Below, piece by piece: positions 47,085-60,000 of a DNA stretch of 60,000 nucleotides. Origin of the DNA: Tubiluchus corallicola (Eukaryota; Priapulida; Priapulimorpha; Priapulimorphida; Tubiluchidae); the NCBI GenBank assembly GCA_030141605.1, contig JAQGDQ010000113.1, positions 455,501 through 515,500 on the forward strand. Direction: 5' to 3'. Numbering within the stretch: position 1 is the first letter of the stretch; the number at the start of each line of letters is the position of its first letter. Below the pieces are notes generated by a model. The model was not told where the DNA came from, ran no database searches, and was given only the letters and a program-made list of their open reading frames with translations. The position numbers and the translations under genes are program-made.

Positions 47085-47846
47085 TTAAGTTTCACTCAAG
47101 CAATTTTTTATACTTGAATATTTTAAGTCATAAAGGAAAGTCGCGCTGAACTCTCTCAGCTCGGTGAAGGACAGTGAATCCTGAGGAATTCTGCGTGGCG
47201 ACAGAACGTTGAGACCTGAACGTGAAATGTACTCAGTTTTGTCCTTCTCCTTCCCTCTTCTGTCATTATTGTCAAAGATGAAACATTTCTTCCTTTTTAA
47301 AAAGATGAACCCTCGTCCTCCATCCCGACTCTTTACCAAGAGAGAATTTCCCTTCAACTTCTCCGAACAGTAATGGATGATATGGATAATGCCATCCTCT
47401 TTGCACTGTATTACCCAGATTCCCCGAACAACGTCCCGCATAAAAAAAAATCTGTAACGATCTCTTGTTTTTGTTTTCTTCTTGCTTTCATCTTTCTTCC
47501 TTTTAGCTAGAAAAGAAGTCACCAGCTCCTATTTGAATAGCGACATGATAATATTTCTTAACTACCTTTGTCAAATAAATCATGTCGCTGTTCAAGTGAT
47601 TTCTTGTATCGCTTTCTGTCTTTTTTCCTGTCAATATAGACAAAAATTTAATTATTGTCCCGCCAATGTTTCAAACGCAGGCCATCATCACTAGTCGATG
47701 TATTTCTTTTCTAAGTAAGTTCTTTGTGGCTGCTAGATGGTAATTTTTTCATTTTGGAAACTTGCTGCATCTCACCTCGAACGCTTTCTTCCTGCCTCAG
47801 GACCGCAGAGCCTGGGAGATAGTTCTATCTCTAACTTCACCTCCAT
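47085..47846 (-). CDS. Possible two-exon minus-strand gene, unidentified
   Basis: Exon 1 (47846-47776) starts at ATG and reads MEVKLEIELSPRLCGPEAGR then KRS, ending at a strong CGAG|GTGAGA donor. Exon 2 (47499-47085) follows an acceptor in TTTTCTAGCTAAAAG and restores phase (AG|G, Arg), then stays open for 137 codons. It has a Lys-rich start, a hydrophobic patch (VVRGIWVIQCKEDGIIHIIH) and further basic stretches. An alternative acceptor 7 bases upstream (CTAG) would be out of phase with exon 1. Base composition is richer than the flanks. No family recognised. It lies upstream of, and divergent from, the hemerythrin gene. It could be a chance or transposon ORF. Confidence 0.35.
47532..47596. 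repeat. Short inverted repeat (hairpin)
   Basis: TTGAATAGCGACATGAT at about 47533-47549 and ATCATGTCGCTGTTCAA at about 47579-47595 are reverse complements with one mismatch, around a 29-base AT-rich loop. It lies in the proposed intron of the 47-kb minus gene. Confidence 0.7.
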
Positions 47847-48567
47847 ATGGCTTCAAAGCAATTCGAGAGTCAGTAGATTGAAGTTTTTACTCACTGGACA
47901 TCGCTAGTGGGCTCATTTAAACACTAAACTGAGATGCGCATTGCCTTACATTACTAATGTTGACGGTCATTCATCGGTTAATTTGTATCTGTTGTTCCTG
48001 ACTAATGCACAATCCTATACATTCTAGCCTAGAGGGAAGGGGTTGATCTGTACCAAGGTCTCTTGGACAGCTTAGAAAACTTTATCAGAAGAAAGATAAC
48101 CAATAGCAAAGTTAAAATTTAAAATTAGCTTTAAAATCAACTAAAGTTATAAATCTAGACTCTAAAAAAGGCGGCCTTTACTTGAAGTGGTTATTACGTA
48201 ACACATTTGGCAAGAGTATTTCAAAAATGAAAATGATAAAAAAGCTATAAAAAAAGCTTTGAGAGAGGCCATGTGTTAGCCCCTTATGCTGAGAAAGTCA
48301 CGTACGCTGGGAGGACCACTGAAACGTTTGTGGAAACCATTCGTGCAGAGAAGCAAGGGTAACAGAGAAAGATTTTACGCTTACGTATATGCTGTTACCC
48401 TCGATTTTGCACTGCAGAATATCACGCTACAGTTTTACATAAAATCAAAGTCGATAATCGTTATCGTATTAATGAGATTTTCTTTTGGTGCAGCACTTGT
48501 AACTCAAACAAGCACTTACCCACCCCTTATGCTAAAGAAAAATGAATTTCTCCTGATGCTGGAAAGG

Positions 48568-48575
48568 TATAAAAG
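48568..48575 (+). promoter_or_regulatory. TATA box of the hemerythrin gene
   Basis: A TATAAAAG match lies 98 bases upstream of the hemerythrin ATG. Initiation about 30 bases downstream would give a 5' UTR of roughly 65-70 bases. A CTTTGG-rich stretch follows, but no obvious initiator was seen. A possible 3' splice site (TTTCCTAG) near 48643 means a 5' UTR intron cannot be excluded. Confidence 0.5.
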
Positions 48576-48666
48576 TTTGTGTGAGTAATGACTGGAAGTC
48601 ACTTTGGCTTTTTGCTAGTACTGTGCAGCATCCTGTTTCCTAGACAACAGAGATATCCAGGGCAAG

Positions 48667-51724
<3,058 letters not shown>

Positions 51725-52121
51725 TTATTTGGCAAACTTCTATGATGATTGTGCTCATGAGGGGTTGTTCACACAGCACAAGAGCCAACAGTGAAACTTA
51801 TATCCTATATCACATCTAGATCTTACATGGGTCTCGCATGTAGTGTCAAAGAATTTCATAAGTGTTTTCATTAATCTGAGATCAGTAGTAATTAATGTTG
51901 AACGTAGTTAAATTTTAATCAGATTCTGACATTGTTTCATTACGAATTCATCCATTCCTTCCTGTTCAAACTCCATTGTGATTGTTTTCCTTGTGAAAGT
52001 TATAATTTTGCCTGTGAAATGCTATATAAACTACAACACCACAAATCTCAAAAGAGTTCTTAGATTACTTATAAATTATCACTAATTAGGATCTGTGCAT
52101 TCAAGCTTATTAATATCTACA

Positions 52122-52127
52122 AATAAA
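52122..52127 (+). terminator. Poly(A) signal of the hemerythrin gene
   Basis: First canonical AATAAA downstream of the hemerythrin stop codon (51722-51724), implying a 3' UTR of about 400-420 bases. It is followed by a T/G-containing stretch. The call is by position only. Confidence 0.45.
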
Positions 52128-52129
52128 GG

Positions 52130-52880
52130 TCACGATTCTATTCAAAGAAATTATTTTCTGTAATTATTTTGCAACAGTTGATTGTTTATTGACATATTGA
52201 CTTGCACGTTTTTCAAGAAAAATGGACGAAGTATAAAAACTAGGCATTAGTATGTTTTAAAAGCCTACGATTTATTCACAATCGAAAATTCCAAATGATC
52301 AAAATGAGGAAAGTTGTAAAATGTCTTTGAAATATTAAAAAGCCGTATACGTGTCAAAAAATGTGAAGCATCGGGAATATCATCCAAAAACAGATACAAA
52401 AGTATTATATTCTGTTTGTTACACCTTTAAATAGGTAAACACGGATTCACTAGACACAGAATTACAAAATATTGAAAAACATAACGTAATCCTATACAAT
52501 ATGTGACAAAAAACTTGATGGCGCACAAAAAGTACAAATTTTGATAAAAATTTGCACAAGCTGACACTAACTGAAAGTCAGGGTGTACTATGAATGTAGA
52601 GTTGCTAGAAAGAAAAGGAATTTAAACATGGGAAAAATGGGAAAGGGTGTGATACAAAAACGAATCAACTGAAATCAGATAAACTTGAATAAAAGTTGAC
52701 CAAAAATATAATGCATTGACTAATTACCAGTGTGAACAGTAAGACAAGGACAAGAAAACCATCACTAAAGTTAGCAAAGTATTACTCGATACATTTTCGC
52801 CCTCTCGATTAATCACTGCTTCGCGCTAAGTGACGCTAGCGCACGGCTTAAACATGAAAGACAAGAAGCTGATGGAAAGG
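52130..52880. other. Intergenic or LINE 5' region
   Basis: AT-rich up to about 52795, then a GC-richer 60-base stretch (GCTTCGCGCTAAGTGACGCT) just before the LINE frame that may be the element's internal 5' promoter region. No ORF1. Confidence 0.4.
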
Positions 52881-52883
52881 AAT

Positions 52884-55800
52884 AGAAACATAAAAAGAAT
52901 TTGAAATTTCTATGTATCAATATACAAAGTCTGACAAAAAAACATGCATTGCTTAAAGACACAGTTCGTTCATCTGAAAATTTAGTCGTTGGAATAACCG
53001 AAACTTGGCTACACAAGCAAATACCTAATGCCTCCATACAACTGCCTCATCATACACTCATACGTCGAGACCGTCCCACACATAAACGTGGAGGAGGGGT
53101 TGCAATGTACATCCCAAAACACATGTCATTTAACGAAGCCAAAGGAATTAAAACTAACAAAATAGAATCAATTTGGTACAATATCGAAAACTACATTATA
53201 GGTGTCATTTATAAGCCACCAAATCAAAAATACAAGACTTTTCTAAAACATTTTGAAATTGAACTTGAACGTGCTGTACTTGAAAATCAACCAGTTTTAT
53301 TAATGGGGGATTTTAATATCGATATTAATGCAACAAATACTGCTCAGTGCAAAAAGTATAAAGAAGTCTTGGACCAATATAACACGCAAATACTAAACGC
53401 AAGTAATAAACCCACAAGAATCACTAAAACATCATCTACTACCATAGACCACTTTATCTCAAACGCTAAAGACAATTTCCAAGTACAAGAAAACTTCTCG
53501 TGTGATTATTCTGATCATGATTTTATAATAATAGTAGACAAAACAAAACCAACCAAAAACAATACAGGCACAGTCTGGAAAACAGTCAGAGATTATTCTA
53601 CATATAATAAAGATATATTTCAAGATACTTTAGCCAAATTGGACTGGAGTAATATTTACACAATGACTGACATTGACATGCAAATAAACACATTAATAAA
53701 TAATATGGAATACTGCCTGGATATCTATGCACCGTATAAAAAAATTAAAATACATCAGCAGCAATTTAATGCAAAATCTGCCTGCCCTTGGGCGGATACA
53801 GAACTCGCAAAACTAAGACACAATAAAAATGAATTATATAGAACATATTTACATTTAAAAGGTAAAATCAATTACAATAATTACAAAAAGGCACGAAATA
53901 AATTTAATAGCTACAACAGGAAACTCAAAAATAAATATTATATTAATAAATGCAATGATGCAACTACACCTAAACAAAAATGGCGTTTAATTAATGACGT
54001 ACTTAACAGATACAGAAACGATCAATTACAAATAAATAGTTTACGAGAAAATGACAGTATAATATCTGATCCAGTTGACATTGCTAACAAATTAAATTCC
54101 ACATTTATCAATCTCGGAAAATTTGACAACTTGCCACACCAACATAATGCAAATATACACAATATATACAAAAACCAATCAGTAATACAATCCACTTTCC
54201 CATTTACTAGCGTCACAGAATACGACATCTTTAGAATATTAAACAGTTTAAATATAAATAAAGGAAGTGGACCCTCAGACATGCCAATAAAGATCTTAAA
54301 AGACTGTGCCAGCATCATTACTCCTCATTTAACATATATCACAAACCAAGTCTTAATGCGCTCAGAATTTCCAGCAGTGTGTAAACAAGCAAACATAACT
54401 CCAATACACAAGAAAGATGCTAAAGATGATGCTAAAAACTACAGACCAATCTCAGTAGTGCACGTACTAGCCAAAGTATTTGAAAGAGTTATCTACAACC
54501 AAATAAACCATTACATTGAAAATAATAAGTTACTGTCAAATCATCAATTTGGTTTTAGAAAACTACATTCTACAATAGACGCGATAATTGATGCCACTGA
54601 AAAGTGGCGTTACAACTTAAATAAAAATAAATATATAACAGCAGCATTTTTATATCTAAGTAAAGCTTTTGACAGCCTCGATCACAATTTACTACTAGAC
54701 AACTTACGCCAACTAGGATTCGATTATACTTCTCTCAAACTAATTAATAATTACCTACACAATAGAAAACAAAGAGTCAAACTGAACAAACACACTTTTT
54801 CAACATGGGACACACCACAGAGAGGCATCCCACAAGGTACGATATTAGGTCCATTACTCTTTTGTTTATACGTTAATAAAATTCATTTAGTTTTACATAA
54901 TTCAGACTTAACACAATATGCCGATGATACAACACTCTATACAGCACACGCAGACTTTCTAACATCAAAAAATAATCTAGAAAAAGACATAACAAATATA
55001 AATGCAGCATTTAACTATTTTTGTTTAAAAATGAATGATGATAAGACAGAATTTATGGTAATATCACCCAAATCCAATGACATTACTTCTAATGCAACAC
55101 TAAAAGTAGGTGACTGTTCCATAGAACAAGCAAAAACTGTAAAATTTTGAGGCATTACTGTCGACAATAAACTCACTTGGGATGAACAGTTTCATCAAAT
55201 ACACAACAAGATGGCATTAAGCACGACATTCTTACGCCAAACCAGAGGCCATCTAACCAAGAAAACAAAAATTTTCATCTACAAAAGTCTAATATTACCA
55301 CATTATCTATATGGTTGCACTTTACTTCAAAACGTTAAATATGAAAACTTTAGAAAACTAAATACGATGCAAAACTATGCACTTAGATTAATTCATGGCT
55401 ACTCTAACAAAACTGCTAAACAACATGCTGCTTCTGCAACAAGCTTAAGAACGTCCACAAAAATACCAATATTAGAAGCCTATCGAGATTACAAAACACT
55501 GATATTTCTTTATAAATATATAAATAAACTGAGCATTCCATTTATAAACAATCCCTTAGCATTTATTCCTGATACCGCATTGAACACTAGAACATACAAT
55601 TTAAAGCAAATTACAGTAAACAATAAATTTGGAAATAACTCTATATCAAAACAGGCCATACATTTATGGAACTTACTACCCAGTGAAATAAAACAAATAG
55701 AATCTCTCCACCACTTTAAAAAGAAATTAAAAGAATATCAATATAACAGGTTTCAACTTCCACATTGTGCATCTGATACTAATTACACGGACTCCACTTT

Positions 55801-56172
55801 CATATACCCCCGCCCCTGACTCCATATAATGATTAAAAATGAATTTTTTTTAAAAAAATTATGTAATGTAATACGTGTTATGTTAGTTTCGTGTTTCGTA
55901 ATGTTAAATGTATAAATAGTGTGCACTATGTAATGTAAAATTTAATGTACTTTCCTATAATTGTTTGTGAAAATATTTTAATATGGTATTTGTAAATATG
56001 TTCATTATATTGTATATAGTTTGCACTTTAGTTTTTTTAGTATGCACTGGACGCATTTGTCTTGAACAGTGTTGTTATTTTAACATTACGCTGAGGCTAA
56101 CTCAATTTTATTATAATGAGGGAACCGTTTTTATGACAAATAAAGAATTAATATATATATATATATATATAA
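52884..56172 (+). mobile_element. CR1/Jockey-group non-LTR retrotransposon, nearly full-length, inactivated
   Basis: The ORF2-like frame runs 52901-55819 with an APE endonuclease (NIQS, ETW, GDFNID, SDH motifs at about residues 7, 34, 136 and 204), then a reverse transcriptase (YRPIS, FGFRKLHST, GIPQGTILGPLL, YADD at 673-676) and a C-terminal region ending in WNLLPSEIK. Two lesions are visible. A TGA at 55148-55150 splits the frame. The first position of the motif A core is Tyr585 in LYLSKAFD, where the family has the catalytic Asp. The EN frame has no ATG start. A short ATG-started frame just upstream (52854) is offset, hinting at a further frameshift or lost ORF1. The 3' UTR ends in CAAATAAAG and a (TA)n tail at about 56150-56172. 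Confidence 0.9.
52901..55819 (+). pseudogene. LINE endonuclease-reverse transcriptase ORF, broken by a stop
   Basis: In the intact family this multidomain protein nicks target DNA and primes reverse transcription there. Here 749 codons are open to TGA at 55148, and the same frame resumes for 223 codons (55151-55819). Frame identity on both sides shows a point substitution rather than an indel. The motif A Asp is Tyr, so even readthrough would not be expected to give polymerase activity (inference from the family). Otherwise the frame is remarkably intact over 2.9 kb, suggesting a fairly recent insertion. Confidence 0.88.
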
Positions 56173-56199
56173 TAGTAAATTTCAACAGCAGCAGCTACA

Positions 56200-56560
56200 G
56201 CAACAATGACAACAACTTTAGCAGCAGCTCCAACAACAACATTGCAGTAGCTGACGAATGCAACGCCGCCGCGGCCACCGCGGCCACCGCCGCCAATGAC
56301 GACGAAGATGACAATGATAATAAGGACAAGAAGAAGAAGAAGAAGAAGAAAAAGAAGAAGAAGATTAACAATAACAACAACAACAACAACAACAAGAGCT
56401 GCTGTTGCTGTTGCTGTTTGTCTTCCGAACTGCAATCTCACAATAATGACGATAATAATAATGATGGCACTAGCGATGATACTTAAATGATGAAAATGAT
56501 AATGGTAATGATAACGATAAGGATAACAACAATGATAATGATAATAATAAGGATATTATT
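56200..56560. repeat. Trinucleotide-rich low-complexity region
   Basis: AGC/ACA, GCC, (AAG)n (about 56327-56362), (AAC)n and GCTGTTGCTG tracts, then GATAAT units, directly 3' of the LINE tail. Frames through it are low-complexity only. Confidence 0.85.
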
Positions 56561-56599
56561 GAATAACAAAAGAAAAGAATAAAAAGGAAAGTTAATGTT

Positions 56600-57334
56600 A
56601 CTAAATTAACATTTAAAAAAGCGAAAATAGATAGATAATAGATAGATAAAAGCGGCAAATAAAATAGATAATTCTTAGCAAACTGACTTTCTGCATTCTG
56701 TGTTGAGCATCTACCTGCATTGGAGAAACCAATAAAGAAACCATTTTTTCGAATCTAGAATCATCCACAAACATAGGAGCTGACTTTCTTTATTCACGCC
56801 ATAAACGTTTCCATAACAACATCTTTGATTAATGCAGTACTTGATTTTCGACTTAAGATGTAGTAGAAGCGTGAGACATGAGAGGATTTTTAATACAATG
56901 TGAATAAAACATTGCTTCTTTGCTTCCCCAAGGAAAGTATAAAATTTTTATCTTTTTTTTGTTATTTTGCCTTTTTGCTATCTGGTATCTAGCGTTAACT
57001 TTTGATGAATTTGATAAAAGAATAAGCTAGTAAACTGAAATGGAATTATTTAGTTTCAATGTCAGTTTACGTTTAAATTTGGTCAAAAATTGCTTAGTAG
57101 CGCTAGCTTCAGTTCAAACTACAGACTACAGTTGTCGCTAGGAATGTAAATTATATTCCTTATATAATAGACAGCGATGTATTTGCATGAGGCAGTCTGC
57201 TTGTTTCGGTGTTGGTGGCTTAGTGTCAAAGGAATCTTAAGCCTCACCTAAATTTCTGATAACGTTACGACCTGACAAGTGACGAGATGTGCGAAAAAAA
57301 CAGAAAAAACAATAATATCCCATACGATCGTCAT
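56600..57334. other. No gene seen
   Basis: AT-rich spacer between LINE-associated low complexity and the RT relic. No signal-peptide exon for the EGF/WAP gene could be supported here. Confidence 0.5.
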
Positions 57335-57575
57335 CCAGTTTGGCTTTCAGGAATACTGATCAACACAGCCTGCATTACTCGTTGCTGAAAATATGTCAGT
57401 CAAAAGCTACCTGTTGATAGACAGCAGCATTCGAAAATTCAAAATGTTTGGTTTGAGGCAAGGATAATTACTTGTGGAGTACCTAGAGGATCCGTTTTAC
57501 ACCCTTGTTATTTTCAACCTATATAAATAATCTGTCTCACATTTCTAGACTATTAAGTTTTAGATTATTTGCCCC
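57335..57575 (+). mobile_element. Reverse-transcriptase relic, internally deleted
   Basis: Frame pieces match RT block order: IQFGFQEY, stop, STQPALLVAENM (the QFGF..HST block), then ITCGVPRGSVLHPCYF (the GVPQGS block), then after a frameshift YINNLSHISRLLSFRLFA, which breaks off exactly where ADD should follow. Motif A is missing between the first two. It is a short, dead LINE remnant about 260 bases upstream of the EGF/WAP exon. Confidence 0.6.
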
Positions 57576-57839
57576 CCCTCCTAGAATGATATAAAAAATT
57601 TCTAATAATATTTCTTAAATACTTTTAATATTTTTTGCACAGACCGACTGGTAAAACAGACAACAAGTACAACACAATATTTTACTTAAAAGATGCCTTA
57701 AACTGTGATTACTAATCAGTGGTCAGATCAAAGCAAGATGGCACCTGAGTATTCAGTCATATCCTTGTTTTCTTTTTCTTAAACAGATTCAAAGATGGAT
57801 GTTTTCTGAATTGCCACGCACTACTTTTCTGCTAATTAG

Positions 57840-60000
57840 GGACTCTGGAAATCCCCTTTGTTGGGTGGATGAATGTGCCATTGAATGTCTTCATGACATG
57901 GCTTATCACTCAACTAGTTAGAAGTGCGATGTTTCCCAAGAACTTGGTAAAGCTGTACTCCAATAAACACGGGAATGGAACTTTGCATCTTGACACTTCA
58001 AACCTTTCCATCGTGTCAGATCCAGAGTTTTACGAAGAAGCCGGCACTGGCCATTTTCCAAATGAAATAGCCATACTTAGAGAACCGAATAAGACAACAG
58101 TGGTTGGCGTCATCAGCATGCATCTTCAATGTGACGAAGACGCCATTCAAATTGCTCTCGGGAACGAATCGTTTGCATTTTATAATCCAACGCAAGATAA
58201 ATTTTGCGAAGACCCTGACTGGTACTTCTATTACTGGCAAAATGACTACTATGATAGGGTGTACATCAGATTCTTGTCAGACGGGAAACCTACAAATCAT
58301 ACCGGTTTTGAAATTGTGGTCTATCGCATGAAATTGCCCAGACGTTGTGCAGAAGAGTACTGCTTGAATGGCGGACATTGTTTGGTAAACTACGGTATCT
58401 ATGCTTATTGTCGCTGTCCTCGGACATTTCATGGCGTGAGATGTGAAGAAATAAAAGACTTTTGCTTCTCGAAACCATGTTTGAATTCTGGTACGTGCCA
58501 TAATTATTTAGATCATTCTGTACATTTTCATTGCATTTGTCCGGCAGGATTTACGGGCGAATTTTGCGAAACAAGACAAGATCCGTGCTCGAAAAGTAAA
58601 TGTACGAATAGTGCAACTTGTATCAGTCATGGAATTTCATATTCATGTGAATGTTCAGAAGGATTCACGGGTGAATTTTGTGAAAGGAAACAAGATCCGT
58701 GCTTGGAAAGTAAATGTATGAATGGTGGAACATGTATCAATCATGGTAGTTTATATTCGTGCCGTTGTCCAAAAAACTGGACAGGTGAATATTGTCAGTT
58801 CGCGGACTTGTGTTCATCTCAACCATGTCTAAACAATGGTTCGTGTAACAATGATGTAAGCTTGTACATCTGTGAATGCGCAACAGGATATGGAGGGCGA
58901 CACTGCGAAACTTTTCAAGCTTGCTTTTCGAATCCCTGTCAAAATGGCGGACGTTGTGCTGATGGCAAAAATTTCTATACTTGTAAATGTGAGCCGGGCT
59001 TTAGCGGCATCAATTGTGAATTGCTGGATCACTGTTTTACGAACCCTTGCCAAAACAGTGGTACGTGTATCTATGACAAACTTTCGTTTTTGTGCATTTG
59101 CACAGAAGGCTACACCGGAAAAAGATGTGAGTCTTTTGACAGATGTTGGTCTAATCCATGTAAGAATGGTGCAACATGTCAGAGTGAAGAAGGCGGGTAC
59201 ACATGTATGTGCGTCTCTGGATATATGGGAGCTGAATGCCAATTACTAGACAAGTGCTTCTATAACCCTTGTTTAAACAATGGAACGTGCATAGATAGTG
59301 GAGACTCGTATAAATGCACTTGCCCATCGGGATATACTGGGAATGACTGCAGTGTTTTTAATGTCTGCTGGTCACTACCTTGCCAAAACAATGGAACATG
59401 CGCAACTATTCAAACATCTTACAAGTGTATTTGTACATCAGGTTATAGAGGAATAGATTGCAACGACGCTGTAACTTACGTTAATGAGAAAACATCAACT
59501 GCCTATGAGGAGACTGAAGGCAGCACAACTGGAAAAGATTCGAATAATGTAACAAGCACGGCCGCAGATAGTAAGACTGATTACAAGGCATTCAATGCTT
59601 GCTTATCATTCCCATGTCAAAACAATGGAACGTGTAAAAACAATGAAAGTATAAACCAGTACATATGTGATTGTCCAAAAGATTTTTTTGGTACCAATTG
59701 CAACTTTGAAAGCCGAAAAGTTGGCCTCGGTTCAAGCACCAAACAAGGAACCTGCCCGCCAGATACTGGTCAGTGTCCAAATGTCTCATGTGTCAAAGAC
59801 AGTGACTGTCCTAATGATGAAAAGTGTTGTGATTTCGAGGACTGTGGTAGACATTGTGTTCCACCACGTAATAAAAAGATTTCTATTCCCGAAAACAAAA
59901 CAGAAGCTACACATCCAGTTGAACCAACTAAAGATGATGCTTCAGAAAAAGAAAAGGACACTGATGCAATAGAGATTCTTGGATTCATACTGGCATCTTT
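57840..60000 (+). CDS. Large extracellular protein: CUB-like region, 11 EGF domains, WAP domain (partial)
   Basis: One uninterrupted frame runs from a 3' splice site (CTTTTCTGCTAATTAG, AG at 57838-57839) to the window end with no stop. Numbering from the codon at 57842: residues 1-165 include a hydrophobic stretch and a CUB-like tail (DRVYIRFLSDG...TGFEIVVYR). Ten EGF domains with the C-x4-C-x5-C...CxC...GxxC pattern start at residue 169 (58346) and end near 540. A Ser/Thr-rich linker is followed by an eleventh EGF at about 587-625. A WAP four-disulfide core lies at about 638-677, with eight cysteines including DSDCPNDEKCC. An acidic linker (about 680-710) precedes a hydrophobic start (ILGFILASF), probably a membrane span. 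No DxDE-type calcium motif is obvious in the EGFs. Upstream signal-peptide exons and the 3' end are not seen. Likely a type I membrane or secreted adhesion-type protein (inference). Confidence 0.88.

Noticed and set aside
48286-48588. 100-residue plus frame upstream of hemerythrin
   Set aside because: Starts with a basic stretch but overlaps the TATA box region; no splice partner, no recognisable motif.
58829-59249. Frames of about 125-137 residues on both strands within the EGF region
   Set aside because: Shadows of the continuous EGF frame, which has the conserved cysteine pattern.

Overview
This is an animal nuclear genome window. It is AT-rich and intron-rich, with very low coding density, abundant microsatellites, non-LTR retrotransposons, DNA-transposon remnants, 5S-rRNA-like SINE copies and vertebrate-type TTAGGG motifs. 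The best taxonomic clue is a four-exon hemerythrin/myohemerythrin gene with all seven iron ligands. That fits a sipunculan, annelid, brachiopod or related invertebrate (possibly a priapulid or cnidarian); the species cannot be fixed from sequence alone. All genes here are eukaryotic and split. Most real exons are short and were found by combining splice signals, open frames and compatible intron phases.

Layout. 0-25 kb: mostly intronic or intergenic DNA crossed by short minus-strand exons (25.1, 18.4, perhaps 12.1, 11.0, 10.0 and 4.2 kb). The last three well-formed exons have mutually compatible phases and probably belong to one unidentified gene. The same stretch holds a tRNA-Gly(GCC) gene, two inverted-repeat structures (2.2-2.75 kb; a larger PIF/Harbinger-derived palindrome at 14.2-16.4 kb), a LINE 3' fragment and long purine-rich arrays at 17.4-19.1 kb. 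25-35 kb: a degenerate minisatellite, a small inverted-repeat element with a telomere-like core (two opposed copies, at 23.65 and 29.15 kb), and a minus-strand gene (35.18-33.52 kb) that starts with a signal peptide and encodes an unrecognised cysteine-containing secreted or membrane protein. 35.35-40.6 kb: a plus-strand gene head-to-head with it, two exons in phase, encoding a polar, probably disordered protein; its intron carries SINE and hAT copies. 41-46 kb: a minus-strand terminal exon and a decayed minus-strand LINE. 47-52 kb: a possible two-exon minus gene, then the plus-strand hemerythrin gene with TATA box and poly(A) signal. 52.9-56.2 kb: a nearly full-length CR1/Jockey-type LINE inactivated by point lesions. 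57.3-57.6 kb: another reverse-transcriptase relic. 57.84 kb to the window end: one very large exon encoding a CUB-like region, eleven EGF domains and a WAP domain, then the start of a probable membrane segment, running off the window.

Functionally the recognised genes are unrelated: a diiron oxygen-binding protein, a large EGF/WAP extracellular protein, one other secreted protein and one probable intracellular protein. No operon-like organisation is expected. Everything else is repeat-derived or featureless AT-rich DNA.
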